From: Paenibacillus xerothermodurans
GTDB lineage: Bacteria; Bacillota; Bacilli; Paenibacillales; NBRC-103111
DNA length: 64,000 nucleotides
Assembly (NCBI RefSeq): GCF_002220865.2
Contig: NZ_NHRJ02000004.1
Span: forward strand, 62,001-126,000
Direction: 5' to 3'
Below the pieces are notes generated by a model. That model did no database searches. It had not been told where the DNA came from and saw only the letters and a program-made list of their open reading frames with translations. The position numbers and the translations under genes were made by a program. This document shows, piece by piece, positions 53,845 through 63,315 of the stretch. Numbering within the stretch: position 1 is the first letter of the stretch; each line of letters starts with the position of its first letter.

Positions 53845-54684
53845 TTAACCGTACAATATAAGATATAAGATCAGGCAGGCAGCACCGCCGCACAGTGAGC
53901 TGATGATATTCACCGCATCGTTGGTAAACCACGAAGCCCCTCGAATACGAACCGCCAGTTGGTTGCAATGGCGGTCTTTTTCTATCTCCTTGCCGCAAAC
54001 CGTGCAGCGATACATAACCTGCCATACCGCACCGAGCAATGAATCTGACAAAGAACCGACGAGCCCCCCTGCAGCACCGAATAACAGGAGCACTGCTCCT
54101 GCAGGTGCAGCGGCTGAATTCTCCGCCGCCAGGGTAGACGCGGGCTGCCACGTGCTGAGAAGCCAGGCCGCAAGACCGATAGTGATCCCCCCTGCCACTG
54201 AAGCGACTGCGCCCAATGCTGTCACACCCCCGGAGGTGCCCGCAGCTACCTTGCGGCCGTTCAAAATTGAGCGGGGTTGCGTCCGGCTGAGCGCACCGAT
54301 TTCAGTCGCCCAGGTATCCGCAGTTACTGTTGCCATCACCCCGATAAAGGCCACCCACCATAGCGGGCCGGGCCACAGGTTATGGCAAATGCATAGCGCT
54401 GCGCCTAGCCCTCCATTCGCTAATACTTGACCAGCATCCCTTCGGCCTGATTTGGCGTAGCCGGACTCCACCAGCGATTTCTGCCGGTGCCTCCACTTTG
54501 TTAAGGCCGTGGATGCAATGAAAAAAACTATCAACGTGCCAAACCAGGGCAAACTGCCCATCGCATACATGACGGTTCCTACAGCTACCGCCGCAGCTGC
54601 GCCGGAACCGGACAATGATTTTTTTCCATAGGCCGCTGCGGCAATGTATAGGCTGCACGCAGCGCCAATAAGCCAGTCCCACAT
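53845..54684 (-). CDS. DUF92 family membrane protein
   Basis: 279 residues, six to seven spans. GTVMYAMGSLPWFG, DAGQVLANGG, and the ADTWATEIGAL motif with conserved acidic residues identify DUF92, related to plant VTE6 phytyl-phosphate kinase and dolichol-kinase-like enzymes. Substrate in bacteria is not known. ATG 54684 follows GAGGAATACGGAG. Confidence 0.85.
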   Translation of the reverse strand: MWDWLIGAACSLYIAAAAYGKKSLSGSGAAAAVAVGTVMYAMGSLPWFGTLIVFFIASTALTKWRHRQKSLVESGYAKSGRRDAGQVLANGGLGAALCICHNLWPGPLWWVAFIGVMATVTADTWATEIGALSRTQPRSILNGRKVAAGTSGGVTALGAVASVAGGITIGLAAWLLSTWQPASTLAAENSAAAPAGAVLLLFGAAGGLVGSLSDSLLGAVWQVMYRCTVCGKEIEKDRHCNQLAVRIRGASWFTNDAVNIISSLCGGAACLILYLILYG

Positions 54685-54928
54685 CTCCGTATTCCTCTTC
54701 CCTATAGACTTTAGTGGCTGTCTCCCAACATGTCTCTCTCTCCCGGCTGGAGCTCACACCACTCTCAATGGCGGCGGTCAACGTCGTTGTCGCTTGTTCA
54801 TGTTCATACGGAGCCATCGCACGGTGATGCCATTCATTAAACCAGTCACCACTGCTAGTATTCGCTGCACGTACGACCTCACCGTCGCGAAACAATGAAA
54901 ACAAAGCTTGGCAGATCAATCGCTGCAT
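54685..54928 (-). other. open stretch with an FAH-like fragment
   Basis: An ATG at 54928 follows AAGGAG by four bases and opens a frame MQRLICQALFSLFRDGEV... whose QALFSLFRDGE resembles QAQFSLFRNGE of the FAH enzyme just upstream. The frame then runs into the DUF92 gene out of phase without further similarity. It could be a small gene, a duplicated fragment or chance. Confidence 0.35.
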
Positions 54929-54949
54929 GCTTCTCCTTGGAGACACAGA

Positions 54950-54980
54950 GAAGAGGGGCCTGGTTATAGGCCCCTCCCCC
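54950..54980 (-). terminator. hairpin after the FAH-family gene
   Basis: GAGGGGCCT / AGGCCCCTC stem; little T-run on either strand. Confidence 0.5.
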
Positions 54981-54986
54981 TGCGTG

Positions 54987-55613
54987 TCAGGACAATTCGA
55001 CGGTGACGGTTCCTGCAGATTCCTCTCCCCACCGGAGCTCCAGTCGATCACCGCTATGCACTGCGGCGACTCCCGCCGGCGTTCCTGTAAAAATGATATC
55101 GCCTGCGTCCAAGCCGTAATTTTTTGCAATAAACTCAATAATGACCTGCAGATCAAATATCATATCCTTCACCTTACCGTGCTGTGCTTCTTCGCCGTTG
55201 CGAAATAGAGAGAACTGAGCTTGCTTGATCGCTTCAAAGCCGGGAAACGGTCGAAATTTCGTAATAGGGGCCGAATTGAGAAATCCCTTCGCAGGCAGCC
55301 AGGGCGTCCCCTTCTTTTTAATTACCGACTGCACATCACGGAGCGTGAGATCGATACCGAGCGCCATCTTGTCCACCAGCTCATCCACGGTGCTCCCTTC
55401 TTCGTATGGTCGGCTGACATGAATGACCAGCTCGGCTTCAAAATGCACTTCTCCTTGATCGCCAGGCAGTTGTATCGCTTGTCCTTCCATCGGTAACAAC
55501 GCATGTGTCGGCTTCAGAAAGATCATCGGCTGTTTGGGAATGTCATTGCCCAACTCTGCAGCATGCAGAGCATAGTTGCGTCCCACACAATAAATGTTAC
55601 GAACAGATAGCAT
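54987..55613 (-). CDS. fumarylacetoacetate-hydrolase-family protein
   Basis: 208 residues, the short acylpyruvase-like form. NIYCVGRNYALHAAELGN at the start, FEAELVIHV with the metal-binding Glu pair, and TGTPAGVA near the end are family signatures. Members hydrolyse or decarboxylate 2-oxo acids; substrate unknown. AAGGGAGG precedes ATG 55613. Confidence 0.9.
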   Translation of the reverse strand: MLSVRNIYCVGRNYALHAAELGNDIPKQPMIFLKPTHALLPMEGQAIQLPGDQGEVHFEAELVIHVSRPYEEGSTVDELVDKMALGIDLTLRDVQSVIKKKGTPWLPAKGFLNSAPITKFRPFPGFEAIKQAQFSLFRNGEEAQHGKVKDMIFDLQVIIEFIAKNYGLDAGDIIFTGTPAGVAAVHSGDRLELRWGEESAGTVTVELS

Positions 55614-55746
55614 AAGTACCCTCCCTTAACTAGGTGAAATTCCAGCTGCGTGTGATGTTGTCTAAATTATAATTCAATTATTTGGTGCCCACAATCACTA
55701 GCTCATTGCAGGCCGACGGAAGCCAACCCGTCCTTGTAAAATAAAT

Positions 55747-55779
55747 ATGCGAAGGAACATGACTTCTATTCCTTCGCAT
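55747..55779 (-). terminator. terminator of the CapA-family gene
   Basis: A perfect 11-bp stem (ATGCGAAGGAA / TTCCTTCGCAT) with an 11-base loop; T-rich sequence follows on the minus strand. Confidence 0.7.
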
Positions 55780-55859
55780 GAGTTCGGTAATGTACTGTTG
55801 CTCTGACGAGTGATGGATGAGAGACAATTGGCGAACTCCACGGCCAGGCCAGTACGCTC

Positions 55860-57551
55860 TCACGCGGATGCCGGCTGCTTCGCCGTTGGCGTGCTCTGCT
55901 TCGGCGTCTGCTGTTCTGCTGCCGGCTTCGTGGCCGTTGGTGCGCTCTGCTTTGGCGTCTGATGCTCTGCTGCCGGCTTCGTGGCCGCTGGTGTGCTCCG
56001 CTGCCGCGTCTGCTGTTCTGCTGCCGGCTGCTTGGCCGTTGGCGTGCTCTGCGGCGTCTGCTGCTCTGCTGCCGGCTGCTTCGCCGTTGGTGTGCTCTGC
56101 TTCGGCATCTGCTGCGCTGCTGCCGGCTTCGTGGCCGTTGGCGTGCCCTGCTGCGGCTTCGGTTGTTCTGCCGTCTCCTGTTTCGTTGTTGCTGCCGGCT
56201 TCGCAGCAGCCTGGTTGACCGGCCCCGCCGCCCGTGTTGTCGGCATTTTCACCACCGTTGATGATGCTTCATCGGCAGATGTTGGCGCAGGAGCATTTGC
56301 CAAAGCACGCACTCTCCCGTCGGGCTCCAGCTTCGCATTAATGGAAATACGCGACATTCTATCAAGCAATTTAGCCCCATCTTCTTCCGTCATGCGGACC
56401 GGCTGCGCCCCCTTGGTCAAGACCGGCATCATCTGCAATTCGCAGACCCGCTCCCGAGTGCACACTGCATCGAGAATCATCGTTTCCCAAGTGGAAGGCT
56501 CGTTGTTAGTTGTAAAAATAAAGTTGCCCATGCTGTAAGCAATCCATTTGCCCTTGTACTGCTCGAATCCCTGGAGCACATGCGGATGGCTGCCGATCAC
56601 CAAGTCCGCACCTTGGTTGATGTATTTGTGCGCCAAGTCCGTCTGCTCCTTGACAGGTCGATCGGTTCGCTCCACACCCCAGTGAGCGAGCACGACCACA
56701 AGATCCGCTTGCTGCCGGGCTTGGCTCACCGCCTCCAGTGCCAGCTTGGTGCTGTAGGTTTCAGCGACACCAGGAGTTTGCTTGCCGGCGTACCAGCTCA
56801 CCGCAGGAGCGACCCTGCTGAAACCGACGAAGGCGACCTTGATGCCATTGTGCTCCACGATTGCCGGACGGTATGCCTCATCGCTGTTTCGGCCTGTACC
56901 GACACGTTTGATGCCCGCTTTGTCCAATTCATCCAACGTATCCAGCAGCGCCTCCTGGCCGTAATCAAGGATGTGGTTATTGGCCGTCGTTACCACGTCA
57001 AATCCAGCGGCCTTAAACGACCGCAAGGCGTCCGGGGAGGAGCGGTATACGTATTCCTTGCTCTGCGGTGTGCCGCGCTTCGAGATCGGAGTTTCGAGAT
57101 TAGCCACGGAGATATCCGCTTTATGTATGTAATCGTGCACATACCGGTAAGGATAGTCCCAACCGTTTCTCTTCAAAAGCTCTTCCACGTTGCCGGCAAA
57201 GATGACATCCCCGACAAAAGACAGCCGGACGCTTTGTCCGCCTGTGATGCCGCCCGCCGTCGGCACTGCTTGATCCCCTCCCGGCTGTCCGCTGACAGCC
57301 GGTTGTTCCGACTGCGGTGCTGTCGGCTCTTTTGGCGGTGCGCCTGAGCTCTCCGAGCCAGCTGCATCGGCACTAGGCGACGCAGCTGCGGTGGAAGCTT
57401 CCAGCGAGTTGGTCTGGTCCTGTTCGGACAACCAAGACACTAAATAAATGAACGACACGATCGTCACCACACTCAATGCTCCGATGGTGAACCAAGTATT
57501 TCTTTTGCTTCTGGCTGCCTGATTATGTTTGCTCGCACGAGATTCTATAAT
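55860..57551 (-). CDS. CapA-family metallophosphoesterase-like protein with repetitive tail
   Basis: About 563 residues if translation begins at ATT 57551, which lies six bases from AAAGGAG; the first conventional start in frame is TTG 57476 with poor spacing. Order: short basic cytosolic part, membrane span (TIVSFIYLVSW), Ser/Pro/Gln linker, CapA domain (LSFVGDVIFAGNV, NLETPIS, TTANNH, SHPHVLQGFE), and a ~95-residue tail of TPTAKQPAAEQQ-type repeats. The calcineurin-like CapA fold acts on cell-surface polyglutamate or other polymers in some species; no cap genes are adjacent. The tail may bind the wall. Confidence 0.85.
   Translation of the reverse strand: MIESRASKHNQAARSKRNTWFTIGALSVVTIVSFIYLVSWLSEQDQTNSLEASTAAASPSADAAGSESSGAPPKEPTAPQSEQPAVSGQPGGDQAVPTAGGITGGQSVRLSFVGDVIFAGNVEELLKRNGWDYPYRYVHDYIHKADISVANLETPISKRGTPQSKEYVYRSSPDALRSFKAAGFDVVTTANNHILDYGQEALLDTLDELDKAGIKRVGTGRNSDEAYRPAIVEHNGIKVAFVGFSRVAPAVSWYAGKQTPGVAETYSTKLALEAVSQARQQADLVVVLAHWGVERTDRPVKEQTDLAHKYINQGADLVIGSHPHVLQGFEQYKGKWIAYSMGNFIFTTNNEPSTWETMILDAVCTRERVCELQMMPVLTKGAQPVRMTEEDGAKLLDRMSRISINAKLEPDGRVRALANAPAPTSADEASSTVVKMPTTRAAGPVNQAAAKPAATTKQETAEQPKPQQGTPTATKPAAAQQMPKQSTPTAKQPAAEQQTPQSTPTAKQPAAEQQTRQRSTPAATKPAAEHQTPKQSAPTATKPAAEQQTPKQSTPTAKQPASA
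55862..56160 (-). repeat. 51-bp-type tandem repeats encoding the CapA protein tail
   Basis: Five to six related units encode (K)QSTPTAKQPAAEQQTP variants. Differences include THR-PRO and ALA substitutions; frame is kept throughout. Confidence 0.85.
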
Positions 57552-57985
57552 GACCTACTCCTTTAATGGTAATGCAAGGGAAACAGTGCTCATCGCCTTT
57601 GACATGGCGCCCATGTTCCCACCGCCCGTGAAAATCAACTATCCACACAATTGACATGTCGCAACACGCAGCTACCGTCCCGTGCTATTATACCAAATCC
57701 TGCATATGCGGGCATGAATCAAAATATCTAAAAAGTAGTTGCCAAACATATCCACATTTTGGTATTATATCTTTCGTCTCTCTTTTCTGTATATCTACGC
57801 ACTCACCCTCATCAGCTAGTTCTTAGCGTTGTTCGCACAAACTTGATCCACACTGTTTCTGTCTCCACTACGTCGCACCCATATCATGGGCCGGGAATCT
57901 CATGACTCCGGCAGATACAAGTTTTCTAGGCGCCGCCCAGAACCGTTTTTTCACGGCAACATAACGCTCTGCTCAGGAGGTGTTT
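57552..57985. other. intergenic region with the ABC-operon promoter
   Basis: TTGCCA-18-TATTAT at 57739-57768 implies a leader of about 210 nt before the first ABC gene. No riboswitch class was recognised in the leader. Confidence 0.5.
57739..57768 (+). promoter_or_regulatory. promoter candidate of the ABC-2 exporter operon
   Basis: TTGCCA, 18-bp spacer, TATTAT. Confidence 0.5.
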
Positions 57986-58762
57986 ATGCTATTTCCCGTT
58001 TTGATCAAAAAAGCGTTCGCCCGTAATCTGCAATATCGCTCATCGCACGCTGTCAATCCCATCGCAAGCGCAGCCTTCGGTCTCGTGTACGTATCGATAT
58101 GGAAAGGCGTCGGAGACCCTGTTGGAGCGCATGGTTACACACTGCAAAATATCGTGCACTATGTGGCTTTCAACCAAGTCTGTCTATGGATCACGCTATT
58201 TCTCACAAAAGGACTCGGCATTGAGAACGCTGTCAGAACCGGACAGATCTCTTTGGATCTAATGCGGCCGGTCCACTTGTTCTATCACTTAATGTGCAAA
58301 GAGTGGGGGCAGGCCGGATATCAACTGATGTATAAATCGGTGCCGATCTATCTGCTGTATATTTGGGCGCTTGGGCTGCCCGTTCCCAGTAGTACGGCCA
58401 TTTGGCTGTGGACATTGGCAGCGCTCGCACTAGCCGCTTATCTGAATATATGTATCAATTATTTGATCGGCGTGACCGCTCTATGGACAACCGAATCCAA
58501 CTGGCTGTATTGGGTGCACTACTCCTTTTCCACAGTACTGTCCGGCTTTCTTATCGCCGTTGACTGGCTGCCGCATTGGCTGCAGACGATCAGCAGATGG
58601 TCCTTCTATCCTTATATGCAGTATGTGCCCACCAGGCTGTATTTAGGGATGGAATCAGCGCTTGCGCTAATTGGCTCAGCCGTGTGGTGCGCGCTGCTCA
58701 CTCTACTCTGCCTCGCCGCAACCGCCATAGTACGGCATAAGCTGGAGGTGCAGGGCGGATGA
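57986..58762 (+). CDS. ABC-2-type permease (DUF990-like)
   Basis: 258 residues, six spans. It belongs to the ABC-2 group typified by DUF990 permeases, in which two permeases pair with one ATPase. AGGAG is six bases before ATG 57986. It overlaps the next gene by four bases (ATGA). Probably exports a lipid, peptide or antibiotic; substrate not known. Confidence 0.85.
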   Translation: MLFPVLIKKAFARNLQYRSSHAVNPIASAAFGLVYVSIWKGVGDPVGAHGYTLQNIVHYVAFNQVCLWITLFLTKGLGIENAVRTGQISLDLMRPVHLFYHLMCKEWGQAGYQLMYKSVPIYLLYIWALGLPVPSSTAIWLWTLAALALAAYLNICINYLIGVTALWTTESNWLYWVHYSFSTVLSGFLIAVDWLPHWLQTISRWSFYPYMQYVPTRLYLGMESALALIGSAVWCALLTLLCLAATAIVRHKLEVQGG

Positions 58763-59550
58763 ACACAGTTCGGATGTACAGCACGCTAATTCAGGCCAGC
58801 ATCCGCAGCCGGATGCAGTATAAGTGGAACTTTTGGTTCTCGGCGCTGCTGGCGGCGATCATTAATGTGATGGATTTTGTACTGATCACCATCGTGCTGT
58901 GGAAGTTCGACAGCCTAAAAGGCTGGAGCATTTATGAAATCGGTTATTTATATGGGACTATCATGATGTGTAAAGCGATTTACAGAACGTTGGCGAATGA
59001 CATACATCATTTGGAGAAATATTTGGTCTCCGGCGATTTGGATCAATTACTGCTTCGACCGGTGCCTTTGCTGTTCGCATTAATGTCGCAGAACTTCCGT
59101 CTGATGCCAGGAGAATACATACAAGGCGGTGCCGTTCTCACCATTTGTATTAATCACATGCTCCAGTCAGGGCAGGTCGGCTGGTCGGCAATCCCACTCA
59201 CTTGTATGTTCATCGTGACCGGAGCCACTATCCTGTTCGCTATCGGTCTCGGCACCGCGACTTGCGGTTTCTGGCTCACGCGTATCAGTGAGCTGCAAAC
59301 TGTGACCGAAGACGCAGCTCGAACCGCCGTACAGTATCCCATGGAAATATATCCTATGTGGATGCGAAGTTTACTGCTGACCGTCATTCCGGTCGGAGCC
59401 GCCAACTACCTTCCTGCTTTGTACATTCTGCGCGGCGAGCTCGGCGCCTGGCTGCTGCCTGCGACCATCCTGTTCGCAGCGTTGTTCCTCTCAGCTACTC
59501 TGAAATTCTGGCAGTTTGGCGTGAGCAAATACCAGAGCACCGGAAGTTGA
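58759..59550 (+). CDS. second ABC-2-type permease (DUF990-like)
   Basis: 263 residues, six spans, with the SGDLDQLLLRPV motif found in this permease group (compare the TGQISLDLMRPV region of the first permease). The start ATG overlaps the previous stop. Forms a heteromeric exporter with its neighbours. Confidence 0.88.
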   Translation: MNTVRMYSTLIQASIRSRMQYKWNFWFSALLAAIINVMDFVLITIVLWKFDSLKGWSIYEIGYLYGTIMMCKAIYRTLANDIHHLEKYLVSGDLDQLLLRPVPLLFALMSQNFRLMPGEYIQGGAVLTICINHMLQSGQVGWSAIPLTCMFIVTGATILFAIGLGTATCGFWLTRISELQTVTEDAARTAVQYPMEIYPMWMRSLLLTVIPVGAANYLPALYILRGELGAWLLPATILFAALFLSATLKFWQFGVSKYQSTGS

Positions 59551-59595
59551 ACCGACACGGTTCAAACATAAAATTAATGAGAAGGAGCGCATGCG

Positions 59596-60564
59596 ATGAT
59601 TGAGGCCAAACTACTAACCAAATCTTTTCGCGCCACCAGTCCCGGTGACAGCCGCTGGCAGCGGTTCAAGTCCTTCGTTCGTGGGCGGCACCGGACAAAG
59701 ATGGCAGTGCAGGATGTGAGTTTTTTTGTGGGTAAAGGTGAATTTGTAGGCTATATCGGCCCCATTGGTGCAGGGAAATCTACTACGATCAAAATGCTCG
59801 CCGGCATACTGCATCCCACCTCGGGAGAAGTGCGCATCGCCGGACGAAGCCCTCATCACAGCCGTCGTCATGTCGTACGCAAATTAGGTGTTGTATTCGG
59901 CCAACGCTCGCAGCTGTGGTGGGATCTGCCCGCCAAAGATTCCTATGATATTTTGGCCGCAATGTACGGGATCGAACGCCGGCAAAAGGAACGTACGCTG
60001 GAACAGCTGGGTGAACTGCTGCAATTGGGCGAGCTGCTCGATACCCCTGTCCGCAAGCTGTCGCTCGGTCAAAGAATGCGCGCAGATCTGGCTGCGGCAA
60101 TGCTGCACGACCCGGACATTCTATTTCTGGACGAACCGACGATAGGTTTGGATGTTATTGCCAAAAAGACCATCCGCACTCTCCTGAAATCATTGAATCA
60201 TGATTTCGGAAAAACTATTTTGCTCACGACTCATGATATGGATGACATAGAACAGCTGTGTCCCAGGGTTCTGGTGATCAATCACGGCCGACTGGCTTAT
60301 GACGGCAGTATCGACGGATTGCGCGAGCGCATCGGCTTGCCCACTATGATCAAAGTCAGCTTCACCGGCACAGTCCATATCCCTCGCGAGTGGAGCGGCA
60401 GCTTTCAAATTGTGGAACGCAGTGCCAACACTGTCACCGTGCAGTGCAACAGACGAACTGTGCCAGTAATGCAGGCTCTGCGTCAGCTTGAACAATGGGG
60501 AGGCATCGCGGATGTGCACGTGGAAGAACCGGTGTTCGAAGAGGTGATCCGGCACATATTTTAG
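59596..60564 (+). CDS. ABC transporter ATP-binding protein
   Basis: 322 residues. Walker A is GPIGAGKSTT (Asn of the usual GPNG replaced by Ile), Q loop FGQRSQLWWDLP, signature LSLGQRMRADL, Walker B ILFLDEPTIGLD, and switch His in LTTHD. A C-terminal ~75-residue extension is typical of ABC-2 exporters with DUF990 permeases. AAGGAG precedes ATG 59596. Confidence 0.94.
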   Translation: MIEAKLLTKSFRATSPGDSRWQRFKSFVRGRHRTKMAVQDVSFFVGKGEFVGYIGPIGAGKSTTIKMLAGILHPTSGEVRIAGRSPHHSRRHVVRKLGVVFGQRSQLWWDLPAKDSYDILAAMYGIERRQKERTLEQLGELLQLGELLDTPVRKLSLGQRMRADLAAAMLHDPDILFLDEPTIGLDVIAKKTIRTLLKSLNHDFGKTILLTTHDMDDIEQLCPRVLVINHGRLAYDGSIDGLRERIGLPTMIKVSFTGTVHIPREWSGSFQIVERSANTVTVQCNRRTVPVMQALRQLEQWGGIADVHVEEPVFEEVIRHIF

Positions 60565-60667
60565 ATATGCCATAACATGAGTGTTTCTTTGCGTGGTAAA
60601 GAATTATAATACGAATAAACACCATTGTGAAATAGCGCACATCAAGCAACCGAGGGAGTGAACAGCG

Positions 60668-61444
60668 TTGGCAAAAATTGCGTTAATCTCCGACATACAC
60701 GGCAACTTCACAGCGCTTGAGGCTGTGCGTAAGGACATCAATAAACGGCGGATTCAACGAGTGATATGCTTGGGTGACCTGGTTGGCAAAGGCCCTCAGC
60801 CCGCCGAGTGCGTGGACCGGGTCCGCGAGCTCTGTGAAATCACATTGCAGGGAAACTGGGATGACGGCATCAATCAGCCGCAGACAAAAGACACCGGATT
60901 ATGGCAGCGGGAGGCTCTCGGCGAATCAAGATTGGATTATTTGAAAAATCTTCCGTTTTCGACCGACCTCTATCTTAGCGGCAAATGGATCAGGTTGTTT
61001 CACGCCTCCGCCAAAAGTGTTTATCATAGAGTGCCGCGCAAGGCGTCACGCAAAGAAAAACTGGCGATGTTCCACCACACGAAGCTGACAGGCCAACCGA
61101 CGGATGCAGAGCACGCGGAAGTCGCCGCCGCAGTCGCTCCGACACCGGACATCGTTGGCTATGGTGACATTCACCTGCCATTTGTTCAGACTTTAAAAAA
61201 CAAACAAAAAAAGGGGCTTATCTTGTTTAACGTCGGCAGTGTTGGCGCACCGTATGACGGTATTCCCCACGCCTGCTACGCGATTATCGACGGCACGGAA
61301 AATGCGGCAAAGGAGGAGTCCTTCAGCATTCAGATCGTACGTGTCCCATACGATGTAGAGGAGGCGATTCTGACCGCAGAAAAGCTCGGAATGCCCGACA
61401 TCCACCGGTTCCGCTACGAGATGACGCATGGGCTGGAACGATAA
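60668..61444 (+). CDS. calcineurin-like metallophosphoesterase (YfcE/MJ0936-like)
   Basis: 258 residues. Motifs ISDIHGNFTAL, LGDLVGKGP, LQGNWDD, and GYGDIHLPF (GDIH in place of GHTH) plus FNVGSVGAP place it among single-domain phosphodiesterases. TTG start nine bases after GAGGGAG. Separate transcript from the ABC operon. Confidence 0.9.
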   Translation: MAKIALISDIHGNFTALEAVRKDINKRRIQRVICLGDLVGKGPQPAECVDRVRELCEITLQGNWDDGINQPQTKDTGLWQREALGESRLDYLKNLPFSTDLYLSGKWIRLFHASAKSVYHRVPRKASRKEKLAMFHHTKLTGQPTDAEHAEVAAAVAPTPDIVGYGDIHLPFVQTLKNKQKKGLILFNVGSVGAPYDGIPHACYAIIDGTENAAKEESFSIQIVRVPYDVEEAILTAEKLGMPDIHRFRYEMTHGLER

Positions 61445-61610
61445 GCAGCGCACCTCCATGAGATTTCAAGACGCTTGTGGTACAATAGGTGATACTGTGA
61501 CTTTCTCATAGCCGCTGCACATCTTGTTGGTAGCTTAGCAAGCGCCAAGTGCAGATGCTTTTGGGGTAGTCACATGCTGCATGTTTTCAGCAGGAAACGA
61601 GGAGAGGGCT

Positions 61611-62828
61611 TTGGTTCGTTGGCGCATTAATCTTACCGTATTATGGATCGGGCAATTTCTCGTGATGAGCGGAATGACGATGATCACTCCTTTTCTGCCC
61701 TTGTACATACAAGACATGGGCGTGACAGATCCTCACGAGGTTGCGGTCTGGGCTGGATTGATTTTCGCGGGAAACTTCGTGACATCTTTTATATTTCAAC
61801 CTATTTGGGGCGGACTCGCAGACCGATACGGCCGGAAAGTGATGCTGCTCCGATCAGGCTTTGGTATGGCTGTGGTTATGACATTAATGGGGTTCGCGGC
61901 GAGCCCCTCCCACCTGCTTATGCTGCGGGTTCTGAACGGGGTGATCTCGGGATTTATGCCTGCGGCCGTGGCTTTGTTATCCACCACAACGCCCAGGGAT
62001 AAGATCGGGTTTGCCATGGGGACACTCCAGTCGGGAGGTGTTGCAGGTTCGATTCTCGGGCCGTTCATCGGAGGACTGTTGGCAGAATGGATCGGCTTTC
62101 GGCCCATCTTTTACATTACCGGCGGCCTGCTGTTCTGCGCCTCGCTTGTGGCCTTGTTTTTGGTGAAGGAGAATTTCGATCCCGCCATGGCCAAGAAACA
62201 ACCGAAGATATCGATATTAGAAAGCTTCAACGTACTGAAACAGGCCAAAGAACTCCCTTCATTGTACGCTGTAACTTTTATCATTCAATTCTCAATGCTA
62301 AGCTCCATGCCGCTCATACCTCTGTTCGTGCAGGAGCTGCACGGGCCCGGGAACATGTTGGCTTTCTATGCGGGGTTGGTTGGCTCCGTCACAGGGTTCT
62401 CCAATATGCTGGCATCGCCGCTGCTTGGCCGATGGAGCGATCGGATTGGGCCGGAGAAGATATTGGCCGTTTGCCTAATCGGGGCCGCCTTGTCTTTCAT
62501 CCCCCAGGCATTGGTGACCAACATTTGGCAGCTGTTTGCCTCCAGATTCATGCTTGGCGTATTCATGGGCGGCATGCTACCGTGTGTGCAAACACTAATC
62601 CGCAGGTATACCCCCAATGGTATGGAGAGCCGCGCGTACAGCTTTAACGCCAGTGCTCTAAGCTTAGGGAATATGATGGGGCCGATTATCGGCGGCGCGG
62701 TGTCAGGCTGGCTCAGCATCCGGGGACTTTTTATTATGTCAACGGTTATGATGCTCGCGAACGCGCTGTGGGTGCGACAAACGCTGTTCCATGGCCGCGC
62801 GTCGGACAAGACTGAGATACAGAGCTAA
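61611..62828 (+). CDS. MFS multidrug-efflux-type transporter
   Basis: About 405 residues, twelve spans, with GGLADRYGRKVML after span 2 and a second RWSDRIGPEK motif after span 8. Resembles Bacillus drug pumps (TetA/YfmO type). TTG 61611, six bases from GAGGAG, is preferred over ATG 61581, which has no ribosome site. An extended -10 (TGGTACAAT) lies near 61480. Confidence 0.86.
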   Translation: MVRWRINLTVLWIGQFLVMSGMTMITPFLPLYIQDMGVTDPHEVAVWAGLIFAGNFVTSFIFQPIWGGLADRYGRKVMLLRSGFGMAVVMTLMGFAASPSHLLMLRVLNGVISGFMPAAVALLSTTTPRDKIGFAMGTLQSGGVAGSILGPFIGGLLAEWIGFRPIFYITGGLLFCASLVALFLVKENFDPAMAKKQPKISILESFNVLKQAKELPSLYAVTFIIQFSMLSSMPLIPLFVQELHGPGNMLAFYAGLVGSVTGFSNMLASPLLGRWSDRIGPEKILAVCLIGAALSFIPQALVTNIWQLFASRFMLGVFMGGMLPCVQTLIRRYTPNGMESRAYSFNASALSLGNMMGPIIGGAVSGWLSIRGLFIMSTVMMLANALWVRQTLFHGRASDKTEIQS

Positions 62829-63315
62829 CATGCAGGCTCCATGAATGGCACCTGCATGCAAGGACCATGCATATCCGGCTTCTGTGGCAGCTGCGCGCAG
62901 GCCGCCATGTACGCAGAGGCGGCGCTGCCGCGGGAGAGCCGGATGGCAGCTTGACTCGGGCGGGCTGTGGAACGCTGTGGCACTGGCTGTAGCTGGTCAT
63001 CGAGCCGGACCGATCGTCAAATCGGGAGGCTGCCTCAGCGCGACCGAGGCCGTGACCGAGCAGATGGCGGCTGCCTCGGGAGAGCCGCGGCGCGGAACGG
63101 TGCGTCGGTGCTCGGGACGGCGTGAGGCTGGGTCTCGGGCCGTCGATCACCGCGGCACGATACCACCGTTCCGCTGCGTGACTCTTAACTCTACAGTGCC
63201 CATACAAGCCGGCGCAACTCTTCACTGTACACGTGCCCATACACGCCGGTACAACTCTCACTTTACAGTGCCCATACAAGCCGGCCTGCTCGGCGCATGC
63301 ATAGGCATCAGGTGT
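62829..63315. other. GC-rich gene-free stretch with ~36-bp repeats
   Basis: Overlapping frames on both strands come from high GC, lack ribosome sites and are not called. Between 63193 and 63287 a ~36-bp unit (ACAGTGCCCATACAAGCCGG plus CAACTCTTCACT) occurs nearly three times. Confidence 0.5.
63193..63287. repeat. ~36-bp direct repeats
   Basis: GTGCCCATACA(A/C)GCCGG at about 63196, 63233 and 63268 (offsets 37 and 35), with the spacer CAACTCT(T)CACT conserved between copies 1 and 2. Confidence 0.8.

Noticed and set aside
53729-54151. 140-codon minus-strand frame
   Set aside because: Out-of-phase shadow of the DUF92 gene.
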